64,000 bases of DNA from Modestobacter versicolor (GCF_014195485.1 NZ_JACIBU010000001.1:558001-622000), one strand, 5' to 3'; counted from the stretch's first letter, positions 1-9,123 are shown. A program made the numbers and translations. Notes: generated by a model not told the origin, from the sequence alone.

Positions 1-131
1 GGAGGCGTGACCCGCTCGACGGGCGGTGCCCACCGCCGCGAGCCGCGGGCAGCCTGAAGCGGTGCCGGCCAGGCCGTGTCGCGCGGCCGTGGCGGTGGCC
101 CTGGACAGCCGGGCCGCGGGCGCCGAGGGTC

Positions 132-776
132 GTGGCCGTGCGGTGGTTCCGCGACCGGGCCGACGCCGGCCGGCAGCTGGCCGGGCGGCTGGCCCACCTG
201 CGCGGTGCGCACCCCGTGGTGCTCGGTCTCCCGCGCGGCGGGGTCCCGGTCGCCGCCGAGGTGGCCGCCGCGCTGGGCGCCCCGCTGGACGTGGTCGTCG
301 TCCGCAAGCTCGGGGTGCCGGCCCGGCCCGAGGTGGCGATGGGGGCCGTCGGCGAGGGGGGCGTGCTGGTGGCCGACGACGAGGTGCGCGCCCTGGCCGG
401 TGTCGGCGCGGCGGAGTTCGCCGACGTCGCGCAGCGCGAGCGCCGGGAGCTGGAGCGGCGGGCCTCCCTCCTCCGCCGCGCCCGGCCCCGGGTGCCTCTG
501 CCCGGCCGGACCGCGCTGGTGGTCGACGACGGGATCGCCACCGGCGCGACGGCACGGGCCGCCTGCCAGGTCGTCCGCGCGCAGGGGGCCGCCCGCGTGG
601 TGCTCGCGGTCCCGGTGTGCGCGCCCCGGGCCGCCGGACGCCTGCGCGCGGAGGTGGACGAGCTCGTCGTCGTGGCGACGCCGGGCGACTTCTCCGCCGT
701 CGGCCGGGCCTACGTCGACTTCGCGCCGGTGACCGAGCAGCAGGTCGTCGACCTGCTGGCCCGGGGCCCGGCGTAG
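132..776 (+). CDS. Phosphoribosyltransferase-family protein
   Basis: A 214-residue type I phosphoribosyltransferase fold. The PRPP-binding loop is clear at residues 129-141 (ALVVDDGIATGAT): two acidic residues followed by the GATA-type loop. An N-terminal LGLPRGGVPVAAEVA stretch (about 31-45) is typical of the 'predicted phosphoribosyltransferase' group often found next to stress or dienelactone-hydrolase-like genes. Cytoplasmic, with no membrane segment. GTG at 132 is chosen because the conserved WFRDRADAGRQLA start follows directly and a GAGGG stretch lies 5 bases upstream. The true substrate base is unknown, and this group often lacks a defined reaction. It is followed after 18 bases by a convergent gene and does not look part of an operon. 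Confidence 0.85.
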   Translation: MAVRWFRDRADAGRQLAGRLAHLRGAHPVVLGLPRGGVPVAAEVAAALGAPLDVVVVRKLGVPARPEVAMGAVGEGGVLVADDEVRALAGVGAAEFADVAQRERRELERRASLLRRARPRVPLPGRTALVVDDGIATGATARAACQVVRAQGAARVVLAVPVCAPRAAGRLRAEVDELVVVATPGDFSAVGRAYVDFAPVTEQQVVDLLARGPA

Positions 777-794
777 GCCCCGGACCGGCGTCCG

Positions 795-1421
795 TCAGGC
801 GCGATCGGTCATGTCCCCGGTCGCGGGCGTGCCCGGGACCAGGCCGTAGCGCAGGTACACCGTGCCCGACGGGCCGGCCGCGGGTGGCTCGAGGAGGGTG
901 GTGTTCGTCGGCACCGCGCCGCCGGCGAAGACCTTCTTCCCGACACCGAGCACGACCGGGTGGAGCCACAGGTCGAGCCGGTCGAAGAGCTTCTCGCGCA
1001 GCAGCGTCTGCACCAGGTCCAGGCTGCCGACCACCGCCACGTGCTCGTGCCGGTCGCGCACCTCGCGCACCGAGGCGGCCAGGTCCGGGCCGAGCTGGGT
1101 GGAGCCGGCCCACGACAGGTCGGGCGTCCCGCGGGAGGCCACGTACTTGGGGACGCGGTTGAACAGCGTGGCGATCTCGTCGTCCTCGCCGCCCTGCTGG
1201 TGCGGCCAGAAGGCCGCGAAGATGTCGTAGGTCCGCCGGCCGAGCAGCAGCGCGTCGGTGCCCTGGTACGCCGCGGAGACCTGCGCCCCGGCGACCTCGT
1301 CCAGCAGCGGGGCCTGCCAGCCGCCGAACGGGAACCCGCCCTCCGGGTCCTCCTCGGGTCCGCCGGGCGCCTGCCCGACGAGGTCGAGGGTCGCGAACAG
1401 CTCGATGTGGATGAGGCCCAT
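795..1421 (-). CDS. Dihydrofolate reductase-like (RibD C-terminal domain) protein
   Basis: A 208-residue single-domain protein of the RibD_C/DHFR-like family. It opens with a beta strand (LIHIELFATLDLVG) and has the ALLLGRRTYDIFAAFWP nucleotide-binding segment (about residues 57-73) and a late 'VVGSLDLVQTLL' strand. Family members bind NADPH, but only some reduce flavin precursors or folates, so the reaction is not assigned. It lies outside the folate block 10 kb away and is not evidently coupled to it. ATG at 1421 has GGGAG about 7 bases upstream on the minus strand. Convergent with the preceding gene. Confidence 0.8.
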   Translation of the reverse strand: MGLIHIELFATLDLVGQAPGGPEEDPEGGFPFGGWQAPLLDEVAGAQVSAAYQGTDALLLGRRTYDIFAAFWPHQQGGEDDEIATLFNRVPKYVASRGTPDLSWAGSTQLGPDLAASVREVRDRHEHVAVVGSLDLVQTLLREKLFDRLDLWLHPVVLGVGKKVFAGGAVPTNTTLLEPPAAGPSGTVYLRYGLVPGTPATGDMTDRA

Positions 1422-1520
1422 GCCGCGCTCCCTGCGGTCGGTCGTCCCGGTCGAGGTGTGGACCGCTGCCCGCCGGCGAACTCATCGCTGCCCCGGCGGG
1501 AGGTGCTCGGCAGGTCGGGC

Positions 1521-1552
1521 TTGACCTTGACGCAGCGTCAGGGCTCGACGCT
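1521..1552 (+). promoter_or_regulatory. MerR-type operator/promoter of the drug-exporter operon
   Basis: TTGACC at 1521-1526 is followed by a 19-20 base spacer and CGACGCT. The spacer carries the near-perfect inverted repeat CCTTGACGC-A-GCGTCAGGG (1525-1543, 8 of 9 pairs). A long spacer filled by a dyad is the hallmark of MerR-family promoters, and a MerR gene is the third gene of the operon. The -10 lies 6 bases from the ATG at 1559, so the mRNA is probably leaderless. Confidence 0.75.
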
Positions 1553-1558
1553 GTCGCC

Positions 1559-2341
1559 ATGACACCGACACCAGCCATCGAGATCGCCGGGCTGACCAAG
1601 TCCTACGGCGACCACGCGGTGCTCCGGGGGGTCGACCTCACCGTCGCCCCGGGCACCGTGCACGCCCTGCTGGGCTCCAACGGCGCGGGCAAGACCACCG
1701 TGGTGAAGATCCTGGCCACGCTGCTCCGGGCCGACGGCGGGACCGCCGCCGTCCACGGGCACGACGTCGCCACCCGGGCCGCGCAGGTGCGCGCGTCGAT
1801 CAGCCTCACCGGGCAGTTCGCCGCTGTCGACGAGGTGCTGACCGGGCGGGAGAACCTCGAGCTCATCGCCGAGCTGCGGCACCTCGCGCGGCCCCGCCGG
1901 GTCGCCGACGACCTGCTCGACCGGTTCGACCTCACCGCGGCCGCCGGGCGCCCGGCGGCGACGTACTCCGGCGGGATGCGCCGTCGCCTGGACATCGCGA
2001 TGAGCCTGATCGGCGACCCGCCGGTGCTCTTCCTCGACGAGCCGACGACCGGGCTGGACCCGCAGTCGCGGATCGAGGTCTGGACGACGGTCCGGGAGCT
2101 CGCCGGCCGGGGCACCACGGTGCTGCTCACCACCCAGTACCTCGACGAGGCCGAGCAGCTGGCCGACCGGATCTCGGTCCTGCACGGAGGACGGGTCATC
2201 GCCGACGGCACGCTGGCCGAGCTCCGAAAGCTCCTCCCGCCGGCGCGCGTCGAGTACGTCGAGAAGCAGCCCAGCCTGGAGGACGTCTTCCTCGCGATCG
2301 TCGGCCACGGCACCCCCACCGAGCAGGAGACCGACCGATGA
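1559..2341 (+). CDS. ABC exporter ATP-binding protein, DrrA/daunorubicin-resistance type
   Basis: ATPase subunit of an ABC-2 type exporter for drugs or lipids. The Walker A is at residues 39-46 (GSNGAGKT), the signature YSGGMRRRL at about 136-144, the Walker B LFLDEPTTGLDP at about 157-168, and the switch His region LLTTQYLDEAEQLAD follows. The end YVEKQPSLEDVFLAIVG is the usual DrrA tail. The protein (260 residues) is shorter than a classical DrrA of about 330: the segment between 'GTLAELRKLL' and 'VEYVEKQPSLEDVF' looks collapsed by roughly 50-60 residues, an internal deletion of the C-terminal regulatory domain. The permease gene overlaps by 4 bases (ATGA). The MerR-type promoter upstream suggests induction by the exported compound. 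Confidence 0.92.
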   Translation: MTPTPAIEIAGLTKSYGDHAVLRGVDLTVAPGTVHALLGSNGAGKTTVVKILATLLRADGGTAAVHGHDVATRAAQVRASISLTGQFAAVDEVLTGRENLELIAELRHLARPRRVADDLLDRFDLTAAAGRPAATYSGGMRRRLDIAMSLIGDPPVLFLDEPTTGLDPQSRIEVWTTVRELAGRGTTVLLTTQYLDEAEQLADRISVLHGGRVIADGTLAELRKLLPPARVEYVEKQPSLEDVFLAIVGHGTPTEQETDR

Positions 2342-3099
2342 CCAGCACCGTCGTCCGCGACACCGTCACCCTGACCAAGCGGTCGCTGCGCCACGTGCTG
2401 CGCAGCCCGGACACGATCATCACGACCGCCGTCACCCCGATCGCCATGCTGCTGCTGTTCGTCTACGTCTTCGGCAGCGCCATCGACGTCGGCGGCGGCC
2501 GGTACGTCGACTACCTGCTGCCCGGGATCCTGCTGGTCACCGTCGCCTCGGGGATCGCGTACACCGCCTTCCGGCTGTTCACCGACGTCTCGGGCGGGCT
2601 CTTCGAGCGGTTCCAGTCGATGCCGATCGCCCGGTCGGCGGTGCTCTGGGGGCACGTGCTGACCTCGTTGGTGGCGAACCTGGTCTCGCTCGTGCTCGTC
2701 GTCCTCGTCGCCGTCGCGATGGGCTTCCGCTCCGGTGCCGGCCCGCTCGCCTGGCTCGCGGTGCTGGGGGTGCTGGCGCTGTTCACCCTGGCGCTGACCT
2801 GGCTGGCCGTCGTCCCCGGGCTGACCGCCACCTCGCTGGACGGGGTGAGCGGCTTCTCCTACCCGCTGGTCTTCCTGCCCTTCATCAGCTCCGCGTTCGT
2901 ACCGACCGCCGGCATGCCGGGACCGGTGCGCTGGTTCGCCGAGCACCAGCCCGTGACGTCGATCGTCGCCACGCTCCGCAGCCTCTTCGCCGAGCAGCCG
3001 GTCGGCGACGACGGCTGGACGGCCCTGGCCTGGTGCCTCGGCCTGCTGGTGGTGGCCTACGCGCTCGCGATGCGCACCTACCGGCGGAAGATCAGCTGA
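2338..3099 (+). CDS. ABC-2 type permease, DrrB type
   Basis: Membrane subunit partnering the preceding ATPase, 253 residues with about six hydrophobic segments (for example TPIAMLLLFVYVFGSAI near residue 40 and NLVSLVLVVLVAVAMGF near 120). The YVDYLLPGILLVTVASG motif and the late FPLVFLPFISSAFVPTAGMPGPVRWFAEHQP-like stretch are characteristic of DrrB/ABC2_membrane proteins. Its start ATG overlaps the ATPase stop. The substrate is unknown. Resistance to a hydrophobic drug is the usual role of such pairs. Confidence 0.9.
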   Translation: MTSTVVRDTVTLTKRSLRHVLRSPDTIITTAVTPIAMLLLFVYVFGSAIDVGGGRYVDYLLPGILLVTVASGIAYTAFRLFTDVSGGLFERFQSMPIARSAVLWGHVLTSLVANLVSLVLVVLVAVAMGFRSGAGPLAWLAVLGVLALFTLALTWLAVVPGLTATSLDGVSGFSYPLVFLPFISSAFVPTAGMPGPVRWFAEHQPVTSIVATLRSLFAEQPVGDDGWTALAWCLGLLVVAYALAMRTYRRKIS

Positions 3100-3122
3100 C
3101 CGAGGAGAGGGGACCCAGCTCG

Positions 3123-3896
3123 ATGCTCACCATCAGCCAGCTCGCGTCGTACGCCGGCGTGACCGTGCGCGCGGTCCGGCACTACCACGCCACGGGGCTG
3201 CTGCCCGAGCCCGAGCGCGACCGCTCCGGCTACCGGCGCTACGACGCCGCGGCCGTCGTGGAGCTGATCCGGATCCGCACGCTGGCCGAGGCCGGCGTCC
3301 CGCTGTCCCGGGTGCAGGAGCTGCTGGCGGCCGACGAGGAGGAGTTCGCGGCGGCGGTCGAGGACGTCGACCGCCGGCTGCGGGCCGAGATCCGCGACCG
3401 CCAGCGGCACCGGGCGCGGATCGCCCGGCTGGTGGCCGGCGACAGCCTGGCGCTGCCGCCGCCGGCGGCGGCCTACGTCGACCGGATGCGCGAGCTCGGC
3501 TTCCCCGAGCGGCTGGTCGAGATCGAGCGGGACAGCTGGATCCTGATGGCCGCGCAGATGCCCGACCAGGTGCCGGCGATGATGGCGGTCAAGCACGCGC
3601 AGCTGGAGGACGAGGACCTGCGCCGGCTGTACCTGGACGTCGGGGAGCTCGCCGACTGCACGGCCGACGACCCGCGGCTGCCGGCGCTCGCCGACCGGGT
3701 GGTCGCCTTCCTCGAGGCCGCCGCCGCCCAGTCCGCGGGGGTCGAGCACCCCGAGCCGGTCGGCGACGACGTGATCGCGCTGCTCGACGCGCTGTTCCTG
3801 GCGTTCTTCCCGTGCGCGCCACGCCTGCTCCAGCTCCTGGAGGAGCGCGGCTTCACCGGGTGGACGAACATCCGGCGGCTGGACCCGGCGACCTGA
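3123..3896 (+). CDS. MerR-family transcriptional regulator
   Basis: 257 residues. The N-terminal winged HTH (MLTISQLASYAGVTVRAVRHYHATGLLPEPERDRSGYRRYD is the region, residues 1-42 as predicted) is canonical MerR, followed by a coiled-coil dimer helix and a long C-terminal ligand-binding half typical of multidrug-sensing MerR proteins. ATG at 3123 is preferred over upstream in-frame starts because MLTISQLA begins the domain and GAGGAGAGGGG lies 10 bases upstream. It follows the exporter genes by 23 bases and probably regulates them through the dyad at 1525-1543. Confidence 0.88.
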   Translation: MLTISQLASYAGVTVRAVRHYHATGLLPEPERDRSGYRRYDAAAVVELIRIRTLAEAGVPLSRVQELLAADEEEFAAAVEDVDRRLRAEIRDRQRHRARIARLVAGDSLALPPPAAAYVDRMRELGFPERLVEIERDSWILMAAQMPDQVPAMMAVKHAQLEDEDLRRLYLDVGELADCTADDPRLPALADRVVAFLEAAAAQSAGVEHPEPVGDDVIALLDALFLAFFPCAPRLLQLLEERGFTGWTNIRRLDPAT

Positions 3897-3911
3897 CCGG
3901 GCCGGCCGGGG

Positions 3912-4811
3912 TCAGTCGGTGCGGGCGCCCGGGGCGGGACGCGGGGCCTGCACGTCGGCGGTCGCGGCCCAGCTGGCCAGCAGCTTCAGGGCGTCCTCGG
4001 ACGGCGATCCGGGTTCGGCCGTGTAGATGGTCAGCCGGCGGACCGACGCGTCGTCGCCGGAGAGGTCCAGGGTGCGGTAGGTGAGGTCCAGCGACCCGAC
4101 GACGGGGTGCTGGAACTGCTTGGCGCCGTTGTGGTGGATGCGCACGTCGTGGGCGGCCCAGCGGACGCGGAACTCCTCGCTGACCGTGGAGAGCTCGCCC
4201 ACCAGCTCGCGCAGCTGGGCGTCGTGCGGGCGTCGGCCGGCCTCGGTGCGGAGCAGGGCGACGGTGACGCTGGCCGCGCCCGCCCAGTCCGGGTAGAAGT
4301 CCCGCGCCCGCGGGTCGAGGAACTGGAACCGGGCGAAGTTCGCCGTCCCGCGCGGGTTGTCGAACAGCGGGGCGTGCAGCGCCCAGCCCAGGCTGTTGGT
4401 GGCGACGATGTCCAGCCGGCCGTCGGCGACGAAGGCAGCCGACCCGGTCATCGAGTCCAGCATCCACTGCACCCGCGGCTCGATCGGCGCGCTGCCGCTG
4501 CTGCTGCGCCGCTGCGGACCCCGGGGCCGGGCGGCCGCGCGGGCCAGGTCGAACAGGTAGGTGCGCTCGGCCTCGTCCAGCTGCAGCGCCCGGGCGACCG
4601 CCTCGAGCACGTCCTCGGAGACGCCGGTGATGTGGCCCTTCTCCAACCGGGTGTACCAGTCGGTGCTGACCCCGGCGAGGACGGCGACCTCCTCCCGCCG
4701 CAGCCCGGGCACCCGCCGACGTCCGCCCCCGGGCAGCAGCCCGGCCTGCTCGGGGCTGATCCGCGCGCGACGGGTGGTGAGGAAGTCGCGGATGTCGGAG
4801 CGGTTGTCCAC
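3912..4811 (-). CDS. XRE-family regulator with MmyB-like C-terminal ligand domain
   Basis: 299 residues. An N-terminal HTH_31 domain ([14 protein letters not shown], then [27 protein letters not shown]) is followed by the MmyB-like domain ([26 protein letters not shown]), a PAS-like fold that binds fatty-acid-type ligands in the related MltR group. This is the common actinobacterial 'helix-turn-helix transcriptional regulator' that stands divergently next to a short-chain or zinc alcohol dehydrogenase, as here. GTG at 4811 is chosen because it directly precedes [10 protein letters not shown] and sits 7 bases after a TAGCGT -10. Likely represses itself and the facing dehydrogenase. Confidence 0.88.
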   Translation of the reverse strand: MDNRSDIRDFLTTRRARISPEQAGLLPGGGRRRVPGLRREEVAVLAGVSTDWYTRLEKGHITGVSEDVLEAVARALQLDEAERTYLFDLARAAARPRGPQRRSSSGSAPIEPRVQWMLDSMTGSAAFVADGRLDIVATNSLGWALHAPLFDNPRGTANFARFQFLDPRARDFYPDWAGAASVTVALLRTEAGRRPHDAQLRELVGELSTVSEEFRVRWAAHDVRIHHNGAKQFQHPVVGSLDLTYRTLDLSGDDASVRRLTIYTAEPGSPSEDALKLLASWAATADVQAPRPAPGARTD

Positions 4812-4818
4812 GCCCTCG

Positions 4819-4824
4819 ACGCTA
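4819..4824 (-). promoter_or_regulatory. -10 element for a leaderless regulator transcript
   Basis: On the minus strand TAGCGT ends 7 bases before the GTG at 4811, which puts the predicted transcription start at or next to the start codon. No separate Shine-Dalgarno sequence with normal spacing is visible. Confidence 0.5.
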
Positions 4825-4948
4825 CGTCGGCCATCCGCCGGAGGGAGGTCGAGCTTCCACCCCCCACAGACCCGCCCTCCCACGCGTGGTCCGCGAGGCG
4901 TTCCGTGGTGCCCAGCCCCACCGAGAGACCACGAAGAGGAGCACCACC

Positions 4949-5989
4949 GTGCAGGTGAACGCCTACGCCGCCCCCGCCGCCGGCCAGCCGCTGGCCCCGA
5001 CCACCATCGAGCGGCGGGACGTCGGCCCCACCGACGTCCTGATCGAGATCGAGTACGCCGGCATCTGCCACTCCGACATCCACACCGTCAACGGCGACTG
5101 GGGGCCGCAGCCCTTCCCGGTCGTGCCCGGCCACGAGATCGTCGGCGTCGTCGCCGAGGTCGGCTCCGAGGTCACCCGGCACCAGGTCGGCGACCGGGTC
5201 GGCGTCGGCTGCATGGTGAACTCCTGCGGCGAGTGCGCCAACTGCCGCAACGGCGACGAGCAGTACTGCCTGAACGGCATGGTCGGCACCTACGCCGCGA
5301 CCGACCGCGACGGCACGACGACCCAGGGCGGCTACTCCACCCACGTGGTGGTGGACGCCGGGTTCGCGCTCCGGGTGCCCGAGGGCCTCGACCCGGCGGC
5401 CGCCGCGCCGCTGCTCTGCGCCGGCATCACCACGTGGTCGCCGCTGCGCCGCTGGGGCGCCGGTCCGGGCCGGCGGGTCGCGGTCGTCGGCCTCGGCGGG
5501 CTCGGCCACATGGCGGTCAAGCTCGCGCACGCCATGGGCGCCGAGGTGACCGTGCTGTCGCAGTCGCTGAAGAAGCAGGAGGACGGTCTGCGGCTGGGTG
5601 CCGACGCCTACTTCGCCACCAGCGACCCGGAGACCTTCACCGAGCTCGCCGGCCGGTTCGACCTGGTCGTCAACACGGTCAGCGCCACCATCGACGTCGA
5701 CGCGTACCTGTCCCTGCTCGCGGTGGACGGCACCCTGGTGAACGTCGGCGCCCCGGCCGAGCCGCTCAGCCTCAACGCCATGTCGCTGATCAGCGGCCGC
5801 CGGTCCTACGCGGGCTCGATGATCGGCGGCATCGCCGCGACCCAGGAGATGCTCGACTTCTGCGCCGAGCACGGGCTGGGCGCCGAGGTCGAGGTGATCT
5901 CCGCCGACCGGGTCAACGAGGCCTACGAGCGGGTGCTCGCCTCCGACGTCCGCTACCGCTTCGTCATCGACGCGGCCACCCTCCGGTGA
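4949..5989 (+). CDS. Zinc-dependent NAD(P) alcohol dehydrogenase (YahK/CAD-like)
   Basis: 346-residue medium-chain dehydrogenase. The catalytic zinc site is [16 protein letters not shown] (Cys, then the GHE motif in VVPGHEIVG). The structural zinc is bound by four cysteines in [21 protein letters not shown], and the Rossmann motif is [13 protein letters not shown]. The CHSD...W pattern is typical of the NADP(H) cinnamyl-alcohol/aldehyde reductase branch (AdhC, YahK). GTG at 4949 follows GAAGAGGA by 8 bases. It is coupled to the next gene by a 4-base overlap and stands divergently from the MmyB-type regulator, which likely controls it. Substrate unknown. Confidence 0.9.
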   Translation: MQVNAYAAPAAGQPLAPTTIERRDVGPTDVLIEIEYAGICHSDIHTVNGDWGPQPFPVVPGHEIVGVVAEVGSEVTRHQVGDRVGVGCMVNSCGECANCRNGDEQYCLNGMVGTYAATDRDGTTTQGGYSTHVVVDAGFALRVPEGLDPAAAAPLLCAGITTWSPLRRWGAGPGRRVAVVGLGGLGHMAVKLAHAMGAEVTVLSQSLKKQEDGLRLGADAYFATSDPETFTELAGRFDLVVNTVSATIDVDAYLSLLAVDGTLVNVGAPAEPLSLNAMSLISGRRSYAGSMIGGIAATQEMLDFCAEHGLGAEVEVISADRVNEAYERVLASDVRYRFVIDAATLR

Positions 5990-7251
5990 CCGCGGGCCGC
6001 CTCGCCCCGCCCGACGTCCGCGCCGGGGCACCGCAGCCGGGCCGGGCGCAGGCGGCCCGCCTGCCGTTCGTGGTGTACGTGCTCGCGGTCGGCACGTTCC
6101 TCATGCTCACCACCGAGTTCGTCGTCGCCGGGCTGCTGCCCGAGATAGCCGGCGACCTGCGGGTCGGCGTGGCCCAGGCCGGGCTGCTGATCACCGTGTT
6201 CGCGGTGGGCATGATCGTCGGCTCACCGGCGATGGCGCTGCTCACCCGGCGGGTGCCCCGGCGGGTGACGCTGGTGCTCGCCCTGGCGGTCTTCGCCGTC
6301 GGGCACGTCGTCGTCGCGCTCGGCAGCAGCCTCCCGCTGCTGCTGGGGGCGCGGTTCGTCACCGCCTTCGCCACCGGTGCCTTCTGGTCGGTGGCGTCCG
6401 TGGTCGCGACCCGCGCCGCCGGCCCGGCGGCGAGCGCCCGCGCCCTGGGGCTGGTCGGCGCCGGGGGCATGCTCGCCAACGTCGTCGGGGTGCCGCTCGG
6501 CGCGTTCGCCGGTCAGCTGTCGGGCTGGCGCGGGCCGTTCTGGGCACTGGCCGCGCTGGCGGTGGCCGCCGTGCCGCTCATCGCCCGGCACGTCCCGCCC
6601 GAGGACGGCGACCAGCAGCCGGTGCCGCTGCGGCAGGAGCTGGGCGCGATGCGCTCCGGCCGGCTGTGGCTGGTGCTGGCCGCCTGCGCGACCACGACCG
6701 GCGGCGTGCTGTCGGCGTACTCCTACGTCTCCCCGCTGCTCACCGACCGGGCCGGCATCGCGGTCGGCCTCGTCCCGCTCGTCCTGGTCGGCTTCGGCGT
6801 CGGGTCCCTGGTCGGCACGATCTGGGGTGGCCGGCTCGGCGACGTCCGGCCGCACACGACGACGGTCGTCGTGCCGGTCCTGACCACGGTCGTGCTGGCG
6901 GCGGTCTGGCTGTTCTCCGCCCAGGCCCTGCCCACCGTGCTGCTCGTGGTCCTGCTCGGCCTGCTGGGGCTCAGCGCCAACCCGGTGCTCTCCGCGCTGG
7001 CCGTCCGGTTCGCGGGCGTGGCACCCACCCTGGGCGTGGCGATGTCGGTCTCCGCCTACAACCTGGGCACGGCGGCGGGCTCGTGGCTGGCCGGGCACGC
7101 GCTCGGCTCCGAGCTGGGGGCCGGCGGCCCGGTCCTGGTCGGCACCGGCATCGCCGCCCTCACCATGGTGCCCGCGGTCGCCCTCGCGGTGGTCCAGCGG
7201 CGGGCCGGCTCGCCCGGAGTCGGCGAGCCAGGAGAGCAGCCGGCCGCGTGA
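5986..7251 (+). CDS. MFS transporter, DHA1 drug-efflux type
   Basis: 421 residues with twelve hydrophobic segments. It carries the DHA1 motif around [21 protein letters not shown] and the loop-2/3 motif [22 protein letters not shown], as in chloramphenicol/arabinose efflux proteins (Cmx, AraJ-like). The GTG at 5986 overlaps the dehydrogenase stop by 4 bases (GTGA), so the two genes are translationally coupled and the pump may export the dehydrogenase's substrate or product. Its 3' end is crossed on the other strand by the DUF2332 reading frame. Confidence 0.88.
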   Translation: MTAGRLAPPDVRAGAPQPGRAQAARLPFVVYVLAVGTFLMLTTEFVVAGLLPEIAGDLRVGVAQAGLLITVFAVGMIVGSPAMALLTRRVPRRVTLVLALAVFAVGHVVVALGSSLPLLLGARFVTAFATGAFWSVASVVATRAAGPAASARALGLVGAGGMLANVVGVPLGAFAGQLSGWRGPFWALAALAVAAVPLIARHVPPEDGDQQPVPLRQELGAMRSGRLWLVLAACATTTGGVLSAYSYVSPLLTDRAGIAVGLVPLVLVGFGVGSLVGTIWGGRLGDVRPHTTTVVVPVLTTVVLAAVWLFSAQALPTVLLVVLLGLLGLSANPVLSALAVRFAGVAPTLGVAMSVSAYNLGTAAGSWLAGHALGSELGAGGPVLVGTGIAALTMVPAVALAVVQRRAGSPGVGEPGEQPAA

Positions 7252-8310
7252 CCAGCAGCGGCCGACCGCCGCGACGCGCAGCGCCGACCCGGCGGACACC
7301 GCCACGCCGATCGTGCTGTGCCCGGAGGCCGGCCGGTCGCCGAGCGTGGGCACCCCCGGCGCGACCCCGACGCCCTCGACCGACACCCACGCCAGCGGCC
7401 GTCCGGCCGCCGCCTCCTCCAGGCGGTGCCGGAACCGGAGCCGGGCAGGGGGCGGCAGGCGGGAGAGCGACCAGGTCGTGAGCACCACCGGCAGGGCGTC
7501 GGCGGGCACCCGGGCGAGGGCCTCGTGCAGCAGGTCGACGACGTCGCCGCGCACCAGCTGCGGGGGAGCGGCCACCGCCAGCGCGATCTCCGCGTCCAGG
7601 CGCGCTGCCTCCTCCGGGCGGCCCGGCCCCAGGCAGCCGCGCAGCCACCGGACGTCGTCCGGGTCGGTGACGTCGAGCGGGTCGCGGCCGACACCGACCC
7701 GCGCCACGACCGCGGGCAGGGAACGGTCCGGTACAGGGTGGTCGCCCACGACCGTCGCCGACAGCTGCACCGGTGACGACGGGTCGCCCAGCAGCTGCGC
7801 GGTGCCGGAGCCGGTGCGGTAGCCGGTGCCGACGCGGTCCAGGTGCAGCTCGAGCCCGGCCGGCGAGCCGACGCCGACCAGCCCCACCGCGTCCGCGCCC
7901 GCCCGGTGGGCCGCCTCGGCGACGGCCGGGTGCAGCACCGCGCAGCGCTGCGACTCGAACGACCGCACCGGCCGGCGGGCGGCGACGGCCACCACCTGAC
8001 CGGTCTGCCGGGTGAGCGTGCCGATGGCGGCGACGGCTGCGGCGTCGGCGTCCTCCGCGGCGCAGGCCGCGGCGAGCTCCGGCGCGTGCCCGGCGAGGGC
8101 CAGCGCGTGCAGCGCGGCGAGGACCGGCTCGGGGCCCCGGGCGCGGGCGGGCGCCGTCCCCAGCGCGCGCAGCGCCTCGGCGGACCCGCTCACGGCGAGG
8201 GCGACGCGGGCCCGCAGCGGCGACCTACCGGTGTCGCCCTCGCCGAACCGCCGGTACCGGTCGGCCAGGGTGCGGCCGCGGGTCGCGGGGACGGCGTCTG
8301 CTGCGGGCAT
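6223..8310 (-). CDS. DUF2332 family protein with apparent loss of its stop codon
   Basis: Starting at the ATG at 8310, residues 1 to about 366 form a complete DUF2332 domain: ADRYRRFGEGDTGRSPL at the start, then LGDPSSPVQLSATVVGDHPVPD, CDP-like DPLDVTDPDDVRWLRGCLGPGR, and the end [22 protein letters not shown]. Homologues end near this point. Here the frame has no stop until 6223, so the formal product is 695 residues and its last 330 run antisense through the MFS gene. The codon at 7212-7210 (minus strand CGA) sits where TGA would end the domain. The tail is low-complexity and charged, as expected for antisense of a GC-rich membrane gene. The function of DUF2332 is unknown. The domain is certain and the long tail doubtful. 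Confidence 0.6.
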   Translation of the reverse strand: MPAADAVPATRGRTLADRYRRFGEGDTGRSPLRARVALAVSGSAEALRALGTAPARARGPEPVLAALHALALAGHAPELAAACAAEDADAAAVAAIGTLTRQTGQVVAVAARRPVRSFESQRCAVLHPAVAEAAHRAGADAVGLVGVGSPAGLELHLDRVGTGYRTGSGTAQLLGDPSSPVQLSATVVGDHPVPDRSLPAVVARVGVGRDPLDVTDPDDVRWLRGCLGPGRPEEAARLDAEIALAVAAPPQLVRGDVVDLLHEALARVPADALPVVLTTWSLSRLPPPARLRFRHRLEEAAAGRPLAWVSVEGVGVAPGVPTLGDRPASGHSTIGVAVSAGSALRVAAVGRCWSRGRLLSWLADSGRAGPPLDHREGDRGHHGEGGDAGADQDRAAGPQLGAERVPGQPRARRRAQVVGGDRHRHAQGGCHAREPDGQRGEHRVGAEPQQAEQDHEQHGGQGLGGEQPDRRQHDRGQDRHDDRRRVRPDVAEPATPDRADQGPDAEADQDERDEADRDAGPVGEQRGDVGVRRQHAAGRGRAGGQHQPQPAGAHRAQLLPQRHRLLVAVLGRDVPGDERHGGHRQRGQCPERPAPARQLTGERAERHPDDVGEHAPGADQPQGAGARRRAGGAGRDHGRHRPEGTGGEGGDEPRPQQQREAAAERDDDVPDGEDRQGEHQRHPPGHPPGEQRHRR

Positions 8311-8535
8311 CCCGCTGATCCTCGCGCACGCGGCGGCCCCCGGCGGCGTCAGCGGCTCGCGGCACTCGGTCCGGGGAGGCGGGACGCACGGCGCGCTCTG
8401 CTGCGGCGGATGGCCGGGCCGCACCTCGGCGCCGGAGCGCAGCACGCCGCGCTCGACTCCGTCGGCGGCCTGGAGGAGCGGTCGGGCTTCGGCGACCTCT
8501 TCCCTGCCGTGGAGGGGCCGCCGTCCTGGGACGGG

Positions 8536-8886
8536 TCAGGCGACGTCGGTGCGCGCGCCGGCCAGGTACTGGCGGACGGCCGACTCCGGGACCCGGAAGG
8601 ACCGGCCGACGCGGACGGCGGCCAGCTCGCCGCCGTGCACGAGGCGGTACACCGTCATCTTGGAGACGCGCATGATCGCGGCGACCTCGACCACGGTGAG
8701 GAAGGCGACCGCGGGGCGCGGCGTGGGCCGCTCCATGACCGGGCGGGGGGCCATCGGCTGGGGAGCCGCCGGGCGCATGCCCAGCGGGCGCTGGCCGGCC
8801 GGGACGGCGGGCCGGGCGTAGGGGCGCTGGGTCGGGACGGCGGGACGGGCGAGGGCGGGGGCTGCGGTGCGCTGGGGCGTGGTCAC
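8536..8886 (-). CDS. Helix-turn-helix (excisionase/BldC-like) DNA-binding protein
   Basis: 116 residues. The C-terminal half, FLTVVEVAAIMRVSKMTVYRLVHGGELAAVRVGRSFRVPE in outline (residues about 62-102), is a MerR-like winged HTH of the excisionase group, nearly invariant among actinobacteria. The first 60 residues are a Pro/Ala/Arg-rich, probably disordered extension. Homologues are usually short and this extension varies. ATG at 8886 has GGAGG-like sequence (GAGAGGAACCTCCC context) just upstream. Probably a small nucleoid-associated or developmental regulator in the sense of BldC. It is not mobile-element excision, since no integrase is nearby. Flanking gaps 8311-8535 and 8887-9123 show no other gene. 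Confidence 0.82.
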   Translation of the reverse strand: MTTPQRTAAPALARPAVPTQRPYARPAVPAGQRPLGMRPAAPQPMAPRPVMERPTPRPAVAFLTVVEVAAIMRVSKMTVYRLVHGGELAAVRVGRSFRVPESAVRQYLAGARTDVA

Positions 8887-9123
8887 GGGAGGTTCCTCTC
8901 GAAGGCGGTGGGCGGGGCGCGGGCCCGGCTCGTTCGCCAGGGACGGTGCGCTTCCGTGCTGGTACCGACGGTAACGGCGAGGTCACGACACCGCGAGGAC
9001 CACGGCAGACGAGGCGGGCCGGACCGCTTCGTCACATGTTGACCGTGCGCCTGGCGTGACCCGTGCGTCGCCGCAGGTGACAGGCTGCGCCGGGCGGCCG
9101 CGCCGGAGCACGCCGACCGGCGG

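Noticed and set aside
1-131. A coding region before the phosphoribosyltransferase
   Set aside because: Open frames exist but none has a motif or a credible start; the first 131 bases may hold the end of a gene cut by the window.
8536-8886. Excisionase of a mobile element
   Set aside because: The HTH type is shared with excisionases, but there is no integrase, attachment repeat or phage gene; the same small protein is widespread in actinobacteria.
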